Of a stretch of 34,474 nt of DNA, positions 16,357-25,182 are shown piece after piece. This stretch comes from CAYLNH01 sp964384625 (GTDB lineage Bacteria > Verrucomicrobiota > Lentisphaeria > JABSQK01). The notes beneath the pieces were generated by a model. It ran no database searches, had not been told where the DNA came from, and was given only the letters and a program-made list of their open reading frames with translations. Numbering within the stretch: position 1 is the first letter of the stretch; every line of letters begins with the position of its first letter. The position numbers and the translations under genes were made by a program. The stretch is from the NCBI GenBank assembly GCA_964384625.1, contig CAYLNH010000044.1, forward strand, positions 1 through 34,474. The letters run 5' to 3'.

Positions 16357-19307
16357 CCCCTGACCGAAGCGAGACATTCGTCCCTGCCTCAATACTGTTT
16401 TTCATAGTCCTGCTCGTAGCGACGCCTCTCACGGCACGGTTGAAACCAGCCCCCGTCGACCCGGCCTTTCCCATTGAAGTCACGCGCTATGCCTGCAGCG
16501 AACCCCATGGAGTCGGCCATGATCCAAAGGCCAGAGTGGAACTGACAGTCGAGCTGAAGAATGCCGGCAAAGAACCGATTGATCTTACCGCTGCCGAATG
16601 GGCTGTGCAGCCGACCCGCGAAATGCTTGGCGATCCAAAATCGATCTGGAAGACCCGTTTTGAGTATTCGACGGCCTGCGCCACAGGCGGCTTCCCGGCA
16701 AAAAGGCTTGCCCCCGGCAAGACCCTCACTCTGACCGTCGCCTGGACTCCAGGGCGCTACGGCTTCTTCTCCCTCCGCGCCCGGGGAACAGCCGAAAGCG
16801 AATGGTTACGCCTTGCCGGCATGGCTGTCGCGTATCCACCAGCGAAGGGATTCCGTCCCGACACCTACTTCCTCACCGGCATGCACGCACAGGACCCGGA
16901 GACAATCGGCATTGCCGGCCGTTACGGCATCAAGCAGTTCCGTGTTCGGTTCCAGCCCAAACGCACGGACGACGGCTATGACTGGAGCCGCTGGGATCCC
17001 TATGTCGACGCCTGTCGGAAGCACCACATCCTGGCCCACGGACAGCTCATGGTGGGCTTTGGCGGCGCTATCGCCCCGACGATCCAGGGGAAGGTTATCA
17101 GGTATCGGAGGAACAAACCGCATATCGTCTGGAAGTGGGACCTCCTCGGCCCCATCCACGAGTTCGGCACCTTCGGCCACCAGGTCCATGCTATGATCGA
17201 CCGCTACAAGGACGTCTACACCTCCGGCTATGTCCGCAACGAGCCCTGGGAGGGCGCCGGCATCAGCAACTGGGGCGCATCGGGCAAGTACCTGCGTGCC
17301 GCCAATCACGTCGCGCGCACGGCGGTGAAGCAGGTGACCCCCGACTTCGTTCTCTGCGGCTACGATTCGCGCGCAAACTTCGAGGACCAGGCGCAGGTCA
17401 ACGGCAATGCCGCCTGGGCCATCGACGCGATGACGGTTCACAATTACGGCCATGCATTCAAGGACTCCACCGGCCCGGTGCAGGCCGCGGCTCTGGGTAT
17501 CCCGTGCTGGGAGAACGAGAACTGGGCCAGCCCCGCCGATTTCTTCGTGGTGGCCAGCTGCACGATGAAGGTGGCCGCTGGTCTGAAGAAGGTCGCGCCG
17601 CTGCACACTGCATACAGCATGCTGACCCATGCCAACAAGACTCTGGTCTGTCCCCGGCCGGTCGGCCAGGTGGTCTCGACGTGGCTCCACTTCGTGGATG
17701 GGAAAGAGCATGCGGAAGAACTGCACAAACAGTGTTTGCCCTGGATCCATCTCTTCAAAAAGCCCGACAGCAGCGATCATGTGGCTGTCGTCTTCGGCCA
17801 TCTCAAGATGTATGGCGGTCCCTACCGGGAAGGTCAGGGCGACGTAGCCTTTACGCAGATATTGCCGAAGACCGGCGTTCTACAGGTCCAGGATCCGGAC
17901 AAGGCCCTCACCCTCTTCGACCTCCAGGGCAACCCGCTCGCATCGCGCAAGGGCGAGGTCCTGCATGTGCCGCTGACCAGGGATCCGTATTACCTTCACT
18001 CGGCACAAGGCTATGACGACTTGCGCACCAAGCTGTCGCAGGCCAAGGCCGATTACAAAGCAGAATGCGTCGAACTGGCACTGGCCGACTTCACAGCCCC
18101 GTTGGATACTAAAGACCCGGTGTTGCAGGTGCAGGTTGCAAACCGCGCGCTCGCACCAGCAAGCGGCGAGCTCACTATCGCGCCGCCGCCGGGCTGGGAT
18201 CTGAAGACCTCCCACAAAATTGCGGCCCTCCGCCCCGGCGAAGTCCGCAACGTGACCGTCCCGGTCCAGAAGGCGGTGCCGGTGGCAAAGAACCGCTACC
18301 CCTTCACCCTCACCTGGAAAGGAGAGAAGCAGCCGGTCACGCTGAAGGAGGAGCTCCAGGTCGCCTGCTTTGCCCAGGGCTCGCCCGCCATCGACGGCGA
18401 TCTCTCGGACTGGAACGACGCAACCTTCGTCACCGTCGTCGGCGAGAAAACCGAAACGAGTGCCGTGGACCGCCTGCTCTTCCAGGCCAAAGACCAAGTC
18501 TTCGACGACAACGCGCTCTTCGTGCGCTTCGCCGGAATGTGGGACAATGCCGGCTTCAGCTACGCGGCCAAGGTCTACGACCCGACCGAATCGATTCGGC
18601 CATCGCTGCAGAAAGGCATCAACCATCTCATGCACGCGCCCCCAAATGACAGCGCCTACTGGATGGCGCCGATACACCCGGCAACGTCCGGCGACGGGCT
18701 GCAGATCTTCTTCGACATCTACGACCTGGGCGAGAAGAAAGACCCCTTCATCCCGCCGCCCTTCCAGACGAAGATCGACCAGCGCTTTTTCGGCCTGAGC
18801 GCCGACTACGAGTACGACCTCTACATGGCCGAAGAGAATCGACTGGCGAAGTCCTATGAAGAGGCGCTCCAGGAAGCGCTCGTGCGCAACGCGAAGAAGG
18901 AACGCCGGCAGCGCCGTTTCCTCCTCTTCAAGCCCGAATTCGAGCGCGTCGGCGCGCCCTTTGCTGAACTGACCCGGCTCATGGCGCCCGGCGTGCGCCG
19001 CCACAATGCCTATCCGTTCAGTAAAAAGGCCGACTTCGATATCTCAGTGCTTCCCGGCAAGCAGGCCGTCGTGAAGCGCGAAGGCAAGTACTGGATCTAT
19101 GAATGCCGCATCCCCTGGAGCGAACTGAAAGAGATGACGCCAAAGGCCGGAAAGACGGTCCGCTTCGGCTTCGCCGTGCGCAACAACGGACGGCGCGCCA
19201 TGGAATGGGCCCGCGGACGCTCCATTGTCGGCGGCAAGGTCCAGATGGCCCACCCCACGTGGAGTTGCATAAGCAAACTGAACACGCGCTGGGGATTTGT
19301 CGAGTAA
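16353..19307 (+). CDS. Secreted clan GH-A-like glycosidase with CBM9-like C-terminus
   Basis: A 984-residue protein that starts at 16353, overlapping the previous stop (ATGA), with AGGAGA at 16341-16346. The N-terminus has a hydrophobic export segment near residues 13-27 ending in TPLTA. After a beta domain (about 35-160) comes a barrel. VRNEPWEG carries Glu297 after Asn, the clan GH-A acid/base pattern. PCWENENW carries Glu387/Glu389, a plausible nucleophile strand. From about residue 672, GSPAIDGDLSDW and the later IPWSELKEM resemble CBM9/DOMON-like carbohydrate-binding modules. It is paralogous to the 1000-aa gene that follows and shares MLGDPK, YPPAKGF and YEYDLYMA-type segments with it. 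It probably acts outside the cytoplasm on a polysaccharide. The exact GH family is not assigned. Confidence 0.8.
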   Translation: MTPDRSETFVPASILFFIVLLVATPLTARLKPAPVDPAFPIEVTRYACSEPHGVGHDPKARVELTVELKNAGKEPIDLTAAEWAVQPTREMLGDPKSIWKTRFEYSTACATGGFPAKRLAPGKTLTLTVAWTPGRYGFFSLRARGTAESEWLRLAGMAVAYPPAKGFRPDTYFLTGMHAQDPETIGIAGRYGIKQFRVRFQPKRTDDGYDWSRWDPYVDACRKHHILAHGQLMVGFGGAIAPTIQGKVIRYRRNKPHIVWKWDLLGPIHEFGTFGHQVHAMIDRYKDVYTSGYVRNEPWEGAGISNWGASGKYLRAANHVARTAVKQVTPDFVLCGYDSRANFEDQAQVNGNAAWAIDAMTVHNYGHAFKDSTGPVQAAALGIPCWENENWASPADFFVVASCTMKVAAGLKKVAPLHTAYSMLTHANKTLVCPRPVGQVVSTWLHFVDGKEHAEELHKQCLPWIHLFKKPDSSDHVAVVFGHLKMYGGPYREGQGDVAFTQILPKTGVLQVQDPDKALTLFDLQGNPLASRKGEVLHVPLTRDPYYLHSAQGYDDLRTKLSQAKADYKAECVELALADFTAPLDTKDPVLQVQVANRALAPASGELTIAPPPGWDLKTSHKIAALRPGEVRNVTVPVQKAVPVAKNRYPFTLTWKGEKQPVTLKEELQVACFAQGSPAIDGDLSDWNDATFVTVVGEKTETSAVDRLLFQAKDQVFDDNALFVRFAGMWDNAGFSYAAKVYDPTESIRPSLQKGINHLMHAPPNDSAYWMAPIHPATSGDGLQIFFDIYDLGEKKDPFIPPPFQTKIDQRFFGLSADYEYDLYMAEENRLAKSYEEALQEALVRNAKKERRQRRFLLFKPEFERVGAPFAELTRLMAPGVRRHNAYPFSKKADFDISVLPGKQAVVKREGKYWIYECRIPWSELKEMTPKAGKTVRFGFAVRNNGRRAMEWARGRSIVGGKVQMAHPTWSCISKLNTRWGFVE

Positions 19308-19324
19308 AGGTAACCGTCCGTGAC

Positions 19325-19351
19325 CTGACGCTTTCCCCGAAAACAGGAGAA
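19325..19351 (+). repeat. 27-bp direct repeat, noncoding copy carrying the ribosome site
   Basis: An exact copy of 16321-16347. Here it lies after the stop of the 984-aa gene and is not translated, but it supplies the AGGAGA (19345-19350) that serves the gene at 19354. Confidence 0.95.
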
Positions 19352-19353
19352 TA

Positions 19354-22300
19354 ATGATGAACCGTATGATTGCCGTTTTGTTTTTGCTCGCCGCTCTGGT
19401 CGGTCCCGTTCAGGCGTTGGGCAAACGCCGAGCTAAACCCGTTGCGCCGCTGCGCGTGACGACGCTGCAGTACAACGTGCCGTCCGGCATCAGCTACGAT
19501 CCGAGTCAAGCGATTCGGATCAAGCTGACGCTGAAGAACACCGGCAAGGAGGACCTGAACTTGCAGGGCGCGCACTGGCGTATCCGGCGCACGCGGGAGA
19601 TGCTCGGCGATCCAAAGAACATCTGGGAAACGAAATGGACGCACTTCGAAACGCTCGCGACCAACGCCGTCGACGCCGAGCACAAAGCGTTGAAGCCGGA
19701 CGCGGAACTGCCGCTGCAAGCGACGTTCACGCCGAAGAAGTACGGCACGTTCACGCTGATCCTGACGCTGCCGTGGGAGAACAAAACCGTTGACCTCGAG
19801 CTCTGCTGTGCGGCCGTGATCTATCCGCCGGCCAAAGGGTTCAAGCCGAAGTCATTCTACCAGGTAGGCATGGCCCATCCGGGTCGCGACAACACTGCCG
19901 CCCGCCTGGACATCGCCGGCCGCTTCGGCTTCAAATGGGTGCGCTGGGGCAACTGCTGTGTGCGGCCGCGGAAGAGGGGGGCAACAGAATACAACTGGTC
20001 CGAGACGGATCGCATTGTCGACATTCTGCGGCGCAACAACATCCTTATCCAGGGCAGTCTGATGCCCTACGGCGTCACGCCGGAGCCGCGCCTCGGCGGC
20101 AAGCCCATCACCTATACCCGGGGCAAAGCCAACCTGGTGACGCAGCCCGAGCACTTCGGTAAGCCCGGCGAATTCGGCTCGCTGGCCGATCATGTCTATC
20201 AGGTGGTCAACCGCTACAAGGATATCTATGTCGACGGCTACGTCCGCAACGAGCCCTGGGAAGGCGGCAGTATCAGCAACTACCACGCCACCGCCGCGCA
20301 TATGCGCGAACTCATCAAGGTCTGCCATGACGCTGCCAAAAAGGCCAATCCGAAGTTTCGCTTTGTCGGTCTGGACTCTATCGACAACCTGAACGACCAG
20401 GTCACCGTGGTCCCCGGCATGGCGGACTACATCGACGCCACGTCGCATCATAACTACGGCAACAGTTTCAAAGACAACCGCGGCGTAATCCAAAGCCGCG
20501 CCATGGGCAAACCGGCGCTGGAGAATGAAAACTGGGGCAGCCCGGCCGACACCTTCGTGATCGGCAACATCACCCAGAAACTCGCCGGCGGCTACACCAT
20601 GGTGCATCCCGTCGCCCGCGGCTACCAGGTTTCACCCTACGGCAACAAGTCCGCCGAACTCGCCTCCCCCCGCCCCATCGGCCAGGTCTGCGCCACATGG
20701 CTGCACTTCGTTGAAGATACCGATCACGCGGAAGAGCTGTATCCGGGAGCCCTGCCCTATATCAACCTGTTCAAGGGCCGTCGGGGCTATGACAAAAAGC
20801 ATGTCGCCGTCGTCGTCGGCCGCATCAAGATGTACGGCGGCTCCTATCGCGAAGACCATGGCGACGGCTTCTTCCCGCAAGTCAAATCCTTCGGCGTGCT
20901 GACGGTTGCCGATCCCGCCGGGGACATTGTCGCCTACGACATCGAAGGGAACCCCGTCACCGACCGCCGGCAGGACGGCAAGCTCCTCCTGCCGCTGACG
21001 GAGGAGCCGTACTACCTCGTGTCGAAGAAGGGGTACGACGATCTGCACCGCAAGCTGAAAGCCGCCCGCGCCGCCTACGAGGGGCACGGCTGCCAGGCGG
21101 GCCTGCTGGATATCACCCGGCCGTTCGACCAACGGCAGGTGGTCCGCGTGCTGGTCGAAAACCGCATCCTGCGGCCGCAGACACTACAGGTGAAACTGAC
21201 GCCGCCCGCAGGCTGGACTCTGGCCAAGGACCTCCTCCGCGCCGAACTGCAGCCCGGCGAACAGCGCGAAGTCGCCTTCGCCGTCAAACAGGCCAGACCC
21301 AACGGCCGCAACAGCTACTCTTTCAAAGTCGACGTCACCGCCGCCAACGGCACCTTGACCGTCAAGGAGGACCTGCATGTCACGCTGATCCGCCAGGGCA
21401 CGCCGAAGATTGACGGCGATCTCGGTGAGTGGGAGAAGCTCGGCGCCGTCCCCGTGATGGCGGTCGGCGGCAAGGTCGACGTTGACCCCGGCGTCAAACT
21501 GTGGTTCCCGATGTACAAGTTCGCCGCGGCCGATGAATCCGCGGTGATCGCCCGGTTCGCCGCGATGTGGGACGAGACAAACTTTTATGTCATGGCCGAA
21601 GTTACCGACGCCACGGAGGATTTTCGGCCGCCGGCCGCCGGCGGGATCCGCCACCTGACACACAAGGACTTCCCCTACCTCTACTGGGGCCGCACGTTCC
21701 CCATCTTCCGCGGCACCAAGGGCGATGCGCTGCGGCTGGTGTTCGACGTCCATGCGGTCCCGGACAAACGCGATCCGTGGATCCCGCGGGAGTGGCTGAA
21801 ACAGCTGGACACCCGGTTCCACAAGCTCCACCCCGACTACGAATACGATCTCTACGCCGCAAAACAGAACCGCGTCGTCGATGACTACGACACGGTGTTG
21901 AAGCGGCATCTGGAACGGCTGAAGGACCGCAAGAACAAGGCCTATCGCCAACACTGGCCGCCATTCGAGGAGCCGAAAATCGAATACACCGGTCCGATGA
22001 CGCCGGAGGTCTGGCGTTTCAAAGCGCCGGGCATCCCGCTGCACAACGCCTATCCCTACTCGCCGAAACAGAAACCTGTCGACCAGGGCCAGGTACAGGG
22101 GGCGCAGTTTGTGCTGCAGCGCGACGGCAAGGTCTGGCGCTACGAAGCGGCCATCCCGTGGACCGAACTCAGGGACGTCCAGCCAACGGCGGACAAGGAA
22201 GTCCGTTTCGCCTGGGTGGTGTTGAACAACGGCCGGCGCGCCCTGGACTGGGGCCGCAACCGCTCGGCGGCGTTCCATCGCATCCAGGTCCAGCATCCCA

Positions 22301-22356
22301 CCTGGCAGACCGCCGCCTGGACCAACACCCGCTGGCGTTTCCTCGGCCCGAAGTAG
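19354..22356 (+). CDS. Secreted clan GH-A-like glycosidase with CBM9-like C-terminus, second paralog
   Basis: A 1000-residue protein paralogous to its upstream neighbour throughout. A signal peptide covers about residues 1-22 (hydrophobic IAVLFLLAALVGPVQA). The barrel carries VRNEPWEGGSISNY with Glu300 after Asn, the clan GH-A acid/base signature, and ALENENWGSP with Glu390/Glu392 as the nucleophile candidates. From about residue 683, GTPKIDGDLGEW and AAIPWTELRDV mark a CBM9-like module, ending HPTWQTAAWTNTRW. The ribosome site comes from a duplicated 27-bp segment. Two adjacent ATG codons (19354 and 19357) are possible; the second is better spaced. Tandem paralogy suggests related but split substrate preference in one polysaccharide pathway. 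Confidence 0.8.
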   Translation: MMNRMIAVLFLLAALVGPVQALGKRRAKPVAPLRVTTLQYNVPSGISYDPSQAIRIKLTLKNTGKEDLNLQGAHWRIRRTREMLGDPKNIWETKWTHFETLATNAVDAEHKALKPDAELPLQATFTPKKYGTFTLILTLPWENKTVDLELCCAAVIYPPAKGFKPKSFYQVGMAHPGRDNTAARLDIAGRFGFKWVRWGNCCVRPRKRGATEYNWSETDRIVDILRRNNILIQGSLMPYGVTPEPRLGGKPITYTRGKANLVTQPEHFGKPGEFGSLADHVYQVVNRYKDIYVDGYVRNEPWEGGSISNYHATAAHMRELIKVCHDAAKKANPKFRFVGLDSIDNLNDQVTVVPGMADYIDATSHHNYGNSFKDNRGVIQSRAMGKPALENENWGSPADTFVIGNITQKLAGGYTMVHPVARGYQVSPYGNKSAELASPRPIGQVCATWLHFVEDTDHAEELYPGALPYINLFKGRRGYDKKHVAVVVGRIKMYGGSYREDHGDGFFPQVKSFGVLTVADPAGDIVAYDIEGNPVTDRRQDGKLLLPLTEEPYYLVSKKGYDDLHRKLKAARAAYEGHGCQAGLLDITRPFDQRQVVRVLVENRILRPQTLQVKLTPPAGWTLAKDLLRAELQPGEQREVAFAVKQARPNGRNSYSFKVDVTAANGTLTVKEDLHVTLIRQGTPKIDGDLGEWEKLGAVPVMAVGGKVDVDPGVKLWFPMYKFAAADESAVIARFAAMWDETNFYVMAEVTDATEDFRPPAAGGIRHLTHKDFPYLYWGRTFPIFRGTKGDALRLVFDVHAVPDKRDPWIPREWLKQLDTRFHKLHPDYEYDLYAAKQNRVVDDYDTVLKRHLERLKDRKNKAYRQHWPPFEEPKIEYTGPMTPEVWRFKAPGIPLHNAYPYSPKQKPVDQGQVQGAQFVLQRDGKVWRYEAAIPWTELRDVQPTADKEVRFAWVVLNNGRRALDWGRNRSAAFHRIQVQHPTWQTAAWTNTRWRFLGPK

Positions 22357-22430
22357 GCAACTCCGCAAATCATTCGTCACCAACCCGCAACGCGCCATCG
22401 AATTGCCCGCAGGCGATCGGCACAGGCGGA

Positions 22431-22484
22431 CAACCGACCGAGTCCGGCATCGTCAAACTCAATACCAACTGGGGATTCATAACC
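22431..22484 (+). pseudogene. Relic of the C-terminus of a third GH-A/CBM9 paralog
   Basis: Between the 1000-aa gene and the sulfatase, one frame reads QPTESGIVKLNTNWGFIT. The 984-aa protein ends HPTWSCISKLNTRWGFVE. Eleven of 18 positions are identical, with no gap. No start or longer homologous frame is attached, and the frame runs on past the normal stop. It is best read as the decayed tail of another tandem copy. The evidence is short but specific. Confidence 0.5.
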
Positions 22485-22515
22485 TGCAATCTCCACCTCG
22501 ATACACCAGAAAGCT

Positions 22516-23997
22516 GTGACCCAATTGAAACCGAACATTCTTCTGCTTCACGCCGATCAGCACAACGCCGCCGCGTTGGGCTGTGCGGGGCACCCCGATG
22601 TTAAAACCCCCAACCTGGATCAGATGGCGGCAAACGGCATGCTCTTTCACCGCGCCTATTGCCAGGACGGGGTCTGCATGCCCTCGCGCTCGTCGATGCT
22701 CACCGGGCAGTACTGCCGGACGCTGGGCATGTTGCACAACTCGGACGGCAGGCAACCACAGAACTCATGCTTCACAACGATCCCGCAGCACCTGCAGGCC
22801 AACGGCTATTTCACCGGCGCCTTCGCCCGCCGGCACGTGGCGAAGAAGCTCGACGGCGGCTACGATCGGTGCTTCTCACTCGGCCGCGTGGATCATTTCG
22901 CCGACGAATACTGGGACGAATGGCTGGATGCCCAGGGCGTCAAAGAGCAGGTGGTGTCAGAAGTGAAAGCGGCCTCCGACGCTCGTTTGTGGAGCCGGAC
23001 CGCAGACTACGACTACCGATACTCCCACGAAGCCTATATCACCCGCCGCATCACGGCATTCTTTGACGAGGCCGGGCAGAGCAGGCGACCGTTCTTCGCC
23101 TGGGTCAGTTGGCTCGCCCCCCACCAACCCTATGCGCCGACCCGACAGTTTGCCGACCTCTATGATCCGGCGCAGTTGACGCTGCCCGGAAACTTCGATG
23201 AAGCCGCCGAACACCTGCCGCCCCTGTTGCTGGGCTGGCGCCATGATGACATCAACATCCCCCGCATCCCCTCATCCGGTGAAGGCGACTTCCGGCAATT
23301 CCTGGCCAACTACTACGGCCTCATCTCGCAGCTGGATCATTCCCTCGGCACCATCCTTGACGCATTGCGGGAACGGGATCTGCTCGACAACACGCTGATC
23401 GTCTATACGGCCGACCACGGCGATTTCGCCGCCGCACACCGGATGGTCGAGAAGGCCTGTCTCGGACACAACGTATATGAAGACACGCTCCGCGTCCCCT
23501 TCATCGTCCATTGGCCCGATCGAATCGAAGGATACCGCGAATCCGACGATCTCGTGGAGCTCATCGATCTCTTCCCCACATTCGTTGACGCGGCAGGAAT
23601 TATCCCCCCCGGACAGGAACTCCCCGGGCAATCCCTACTGGCCGCCGTCACCAACGGCGACTCCGTCAACCGAAACTTCGCCTTCTCGGAAAACTGGTCC
23701 CAGACCACCGTCATCGGCAAACGCTGCAAGCTCGGACGCTGGGTCGAAACGGCTAACCCCGCCTGGGATTTTCGCGCCTTCGGCGACATGATGTTTGATC
23801 GCGTGGATGATCCCTGGGAGATGAACAACATCTACGGCAACCCCGACCACGCCCACGAACAGGCAACCCTCGAAACCGCCCTCGACCGCTGGCTGGCCGC
23901 TACGCCCGACGACGAGCGCCGGCGGCGCTACCCCGAATCCCTCTGTGGTGGGCATGAGGAATTCGAAAGGACCAAACTGCCTTGCGGCAGAGCATAG
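22516..23997 (+). CDS. Type I (formylglycine) sulfatase
   Basis: A 493-residue sulfatase that would remove sulfate esters from a glycan. The active-site motif CMPSRSSMLTG has Cys54 in the C-x-P-S-R pattern converted to formylglycine. Metal and active-site partners are visible in LLHADQH near the start and YTADHGDF (about 295-302). The C-terminal subdomain has the usual family layout. The start is GTG at 22516, with only a weak purine stretch before it. No signal peptide is present from this start, unlike the neighbouring exported glycosidase-like proteins. It follows them on the same strand by 159 bp and probably belongs to the same polysaccharide locus. No formylglycine-generating maturase is in the window. 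Substrate is unknown; a phosphonate-type activity cannot be excluded. Confidence 0.93.
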   Translation: MTQLKPNILLLHADQHNAAALGCAGHPDVKTPNLDQMAANGMLFHRAYCQDGVCMPSRSSMLTGQYCRTLGMLHNSDGRQPQNSCFTTIPQHLQANGYFTGAFARRHVAKKLDGGYDRCFSLGRVDHFADEYWDEWLDAQGVKEQVVSEVKAASDARLWSRTADYDYRYSHEAYITRRITAFFDEAGQSRRPFFAWVSWLAPHQPYAPTRQFADLYDPAQLTLPGNFDEAAEHLPPLLLGWRHDDINIPRIPSSGEGDFRQFLANYYGLISQLDHSLGTILDALRERDLLDNTLIVYTADHGDFAAAHRMVEKACLGHNVYEDTLRVPFIVHWPDRIEGYRESDDLVELIDLFPTFVDAAGIIPPGQELPGQSLLAAVTNGDSVNRNFAFSENWSQTTVIGKRCKLGRWVETANPAWDFRAFGDMMFDRVDDPWEMNNIYGNPDHAHEQATLETALDRWLAATPDDERRRRYPESLCGGHEEFERTKLPCGRA

Positions 23998-24093
23998 CGA
24001 GCCGCCGGGCCCTGTTTCTCAACATCCCCGCACAGCGGGCCGGCAATTGCGCGCCGCCTGCAGAGATTCCACAACGATCTCGGCAAAATCGGC

Positions 24094-24122
24094 TTGACAC
24101 CACGCCCCCGGCGCCGCATATT
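24094..24122 (+). promoter_or_regulatory. Sigma-70-like promoter for the second pseudopilin cassette
   Basis: TTGACA (24094-24099), a 17-base spacer and CATATT (24117-24122). The -10 box overlaps the left arm of the inverted repeat at 24120-24130. Confidence 0.5.
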
Positions 24123-24161
24123 GGTGTATTATTGGAGCATTTGAATTATGAATACACCAAT
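24120..24161. promoter_or_regulatory. Operator-like inverted repeat ATTGGTGTATT / AATACACCAAT
   Basis: Perfect 11-bp arms (24120-24130 and 24151-24161) are separated by 20 bases that contain the ribosome site and start codon of the pseudopilin (ATG 24148-24150). The half-sites are about three helical turns apart, and the left one overlaps the -10 box. A repressor bound here would block the promoter. The downstream GntR/LacI-type regulator at 25183 is an obvious candidate. Confidence 0.5.
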
Positions 24162-25098
24162 TAATGCCGCCGGTGGCAGCGCGCAGGGCGTACGGCGCGC
24201 GGCTGGTCAAGGGACCAAACCGGGCTCAGCCAGAAGCTTTACGCTCATTGAGCCTTTCGAGAAGCTCAGGGTTCAATGGTTTACACTCATTGAACTGCTT
24301 GTGGTGATTTCGATTATCGCCATTCTGGCGGCCATGCTGCTGCCCGCCCTCGGGCGCGCCCGCGAACACGCCCGACGCGCCGCCTGCATGTCCAACCTGA
24401 AGCAGGTGCAGATGGCCAATATGATGTACGCCGACGACGCCGACCAGATGTTCCCGGCGCTGCGCGGCAAGAACTTTGACGGCTCCGCCGGCGGCTACAA
24501 CTGGGGGCACACAAACATCGTCTTCCGTCTGAACCGCGACGACTATCTCCGGACGTCGCTGGAAGAGAATCGCGACCGCCGCGGCGTCTATCACTGTCCG
24601 TCCGCCGGTAACGCGCTGACGGACCTGCGGGAATCGGAAGTAACGGATCCGAGTTTCACCACCTATAAGATGATGGAACCGCTGACGCACAACTGGAAGA
24701 ACGACGGCGTGTCCTCGCCGGGCACCGCCGGCGACTGGCCGGCGCCGCACGTGGCGCCCAGTTGGAAGTTGTCCCGCATGCCGAACAATCTGCAGAAGCA
24801 CTACAACATCCGGCCGGCCCGGCTGTCGCAGTTCCCCATGCTCGTCGAGAACCTGCCGGACCTGACGTTCTGGTCGGCCAACCATGAGAAGTGGAGTCAC
24901 TACAACAACTCCACCATGATCGATCGCGACTACTACAAGTCCGAATACAAACGTCGGCTCAGCTCGCCGCACCGGGGCACCGGCAAACGCAACATCGCCT
25001 TCAACGACGGCCACATCGAATTCACCGATTTCGTCTGCTGGGATCCAGCGTACCAGGCGGACGGCTACACCTACTGGTGGCCGGGAGTCACCAGATGA
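24148..25098 (+). CDS. Type II secretion pseudopilin-like protein with duplicated signal
   Basis: A 316-residue pseudopilin. The functional-looking signal FTLIELLVVISIIAILAAM starts at about residue 47 and continues into LLPALGRAREHARRAACMSN, a typical PVC arrangement. Just before it lies a second, truncated SFTLIE (about 31-36), separated by PFEKLRVQW. The leader is therefore long, with a partial tandem copy of the cleavage signal. The C-terminal part has NIAFNDGHIEF, the DG motif of this protein group. GGAG lies 11 bases before the ATG. It heads a co-directional set with the regulator and the 1431-aa secreted protein, and may help present or export that protein. No pilus assembly genes are nearby. 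Confidence 0.87.
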   Translation: MNTPINAAGGSAQGVRRAAGQGTKPGSARSFTLIEPFEKLRVQWFTLIELLVVISIIAILAAMLLPALGRAREHARRAACMSNLKQVQMANMMYADDADQMFPALRGKNFDGSAGGYNWGHTNIVFRLNRDDYLRTSLEENRDRRGVYHCPSAGNALTDLRESEVTDPSFTTYKMMEPLTHNWKNDGVSSPGTAGDWPAPHVAPSWKLSRMPNNLQKHYNIRPARLSQFPMLVENLPDLTFWSANHEKWSHYNNSTMIDRDYYKSEYKRRLSSPHRGTGKRNIAFNDGHIEFTDFVCWDPAYQADGYTYWWPGVTR

Positions 25099-25121
25099 TG
25101 CCCACCAATCCAGTTACCGTG

Positions 25122-25141
25122 GGTCGACATTCTTGTCGGCC
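25122..25141. repeat. Hairpin of the ATNCNT-loop type between pseudopilin and regulator
   Basis: GGTCGAC-ATTCTT-GTCGGCC forms a 7-bp stem with one G-T pair. It is followed by two AACCCTG units (25153-25167). It could attenuate read-through from the pseudopilin into the regulator. Confidence 0.45.
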
Positions 25142-25182
25142 ATCCCTACAACTGAACCCTGAACCCTGATCACTTCCGCCAG

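Noticed and set aside
14878..16392. 504-codon minus-strand frame inside the 1388-aa gene
   Set aside because: The plus-strand protein is paralogous to the 26354 protein over this region, so the antisense frame is not real.
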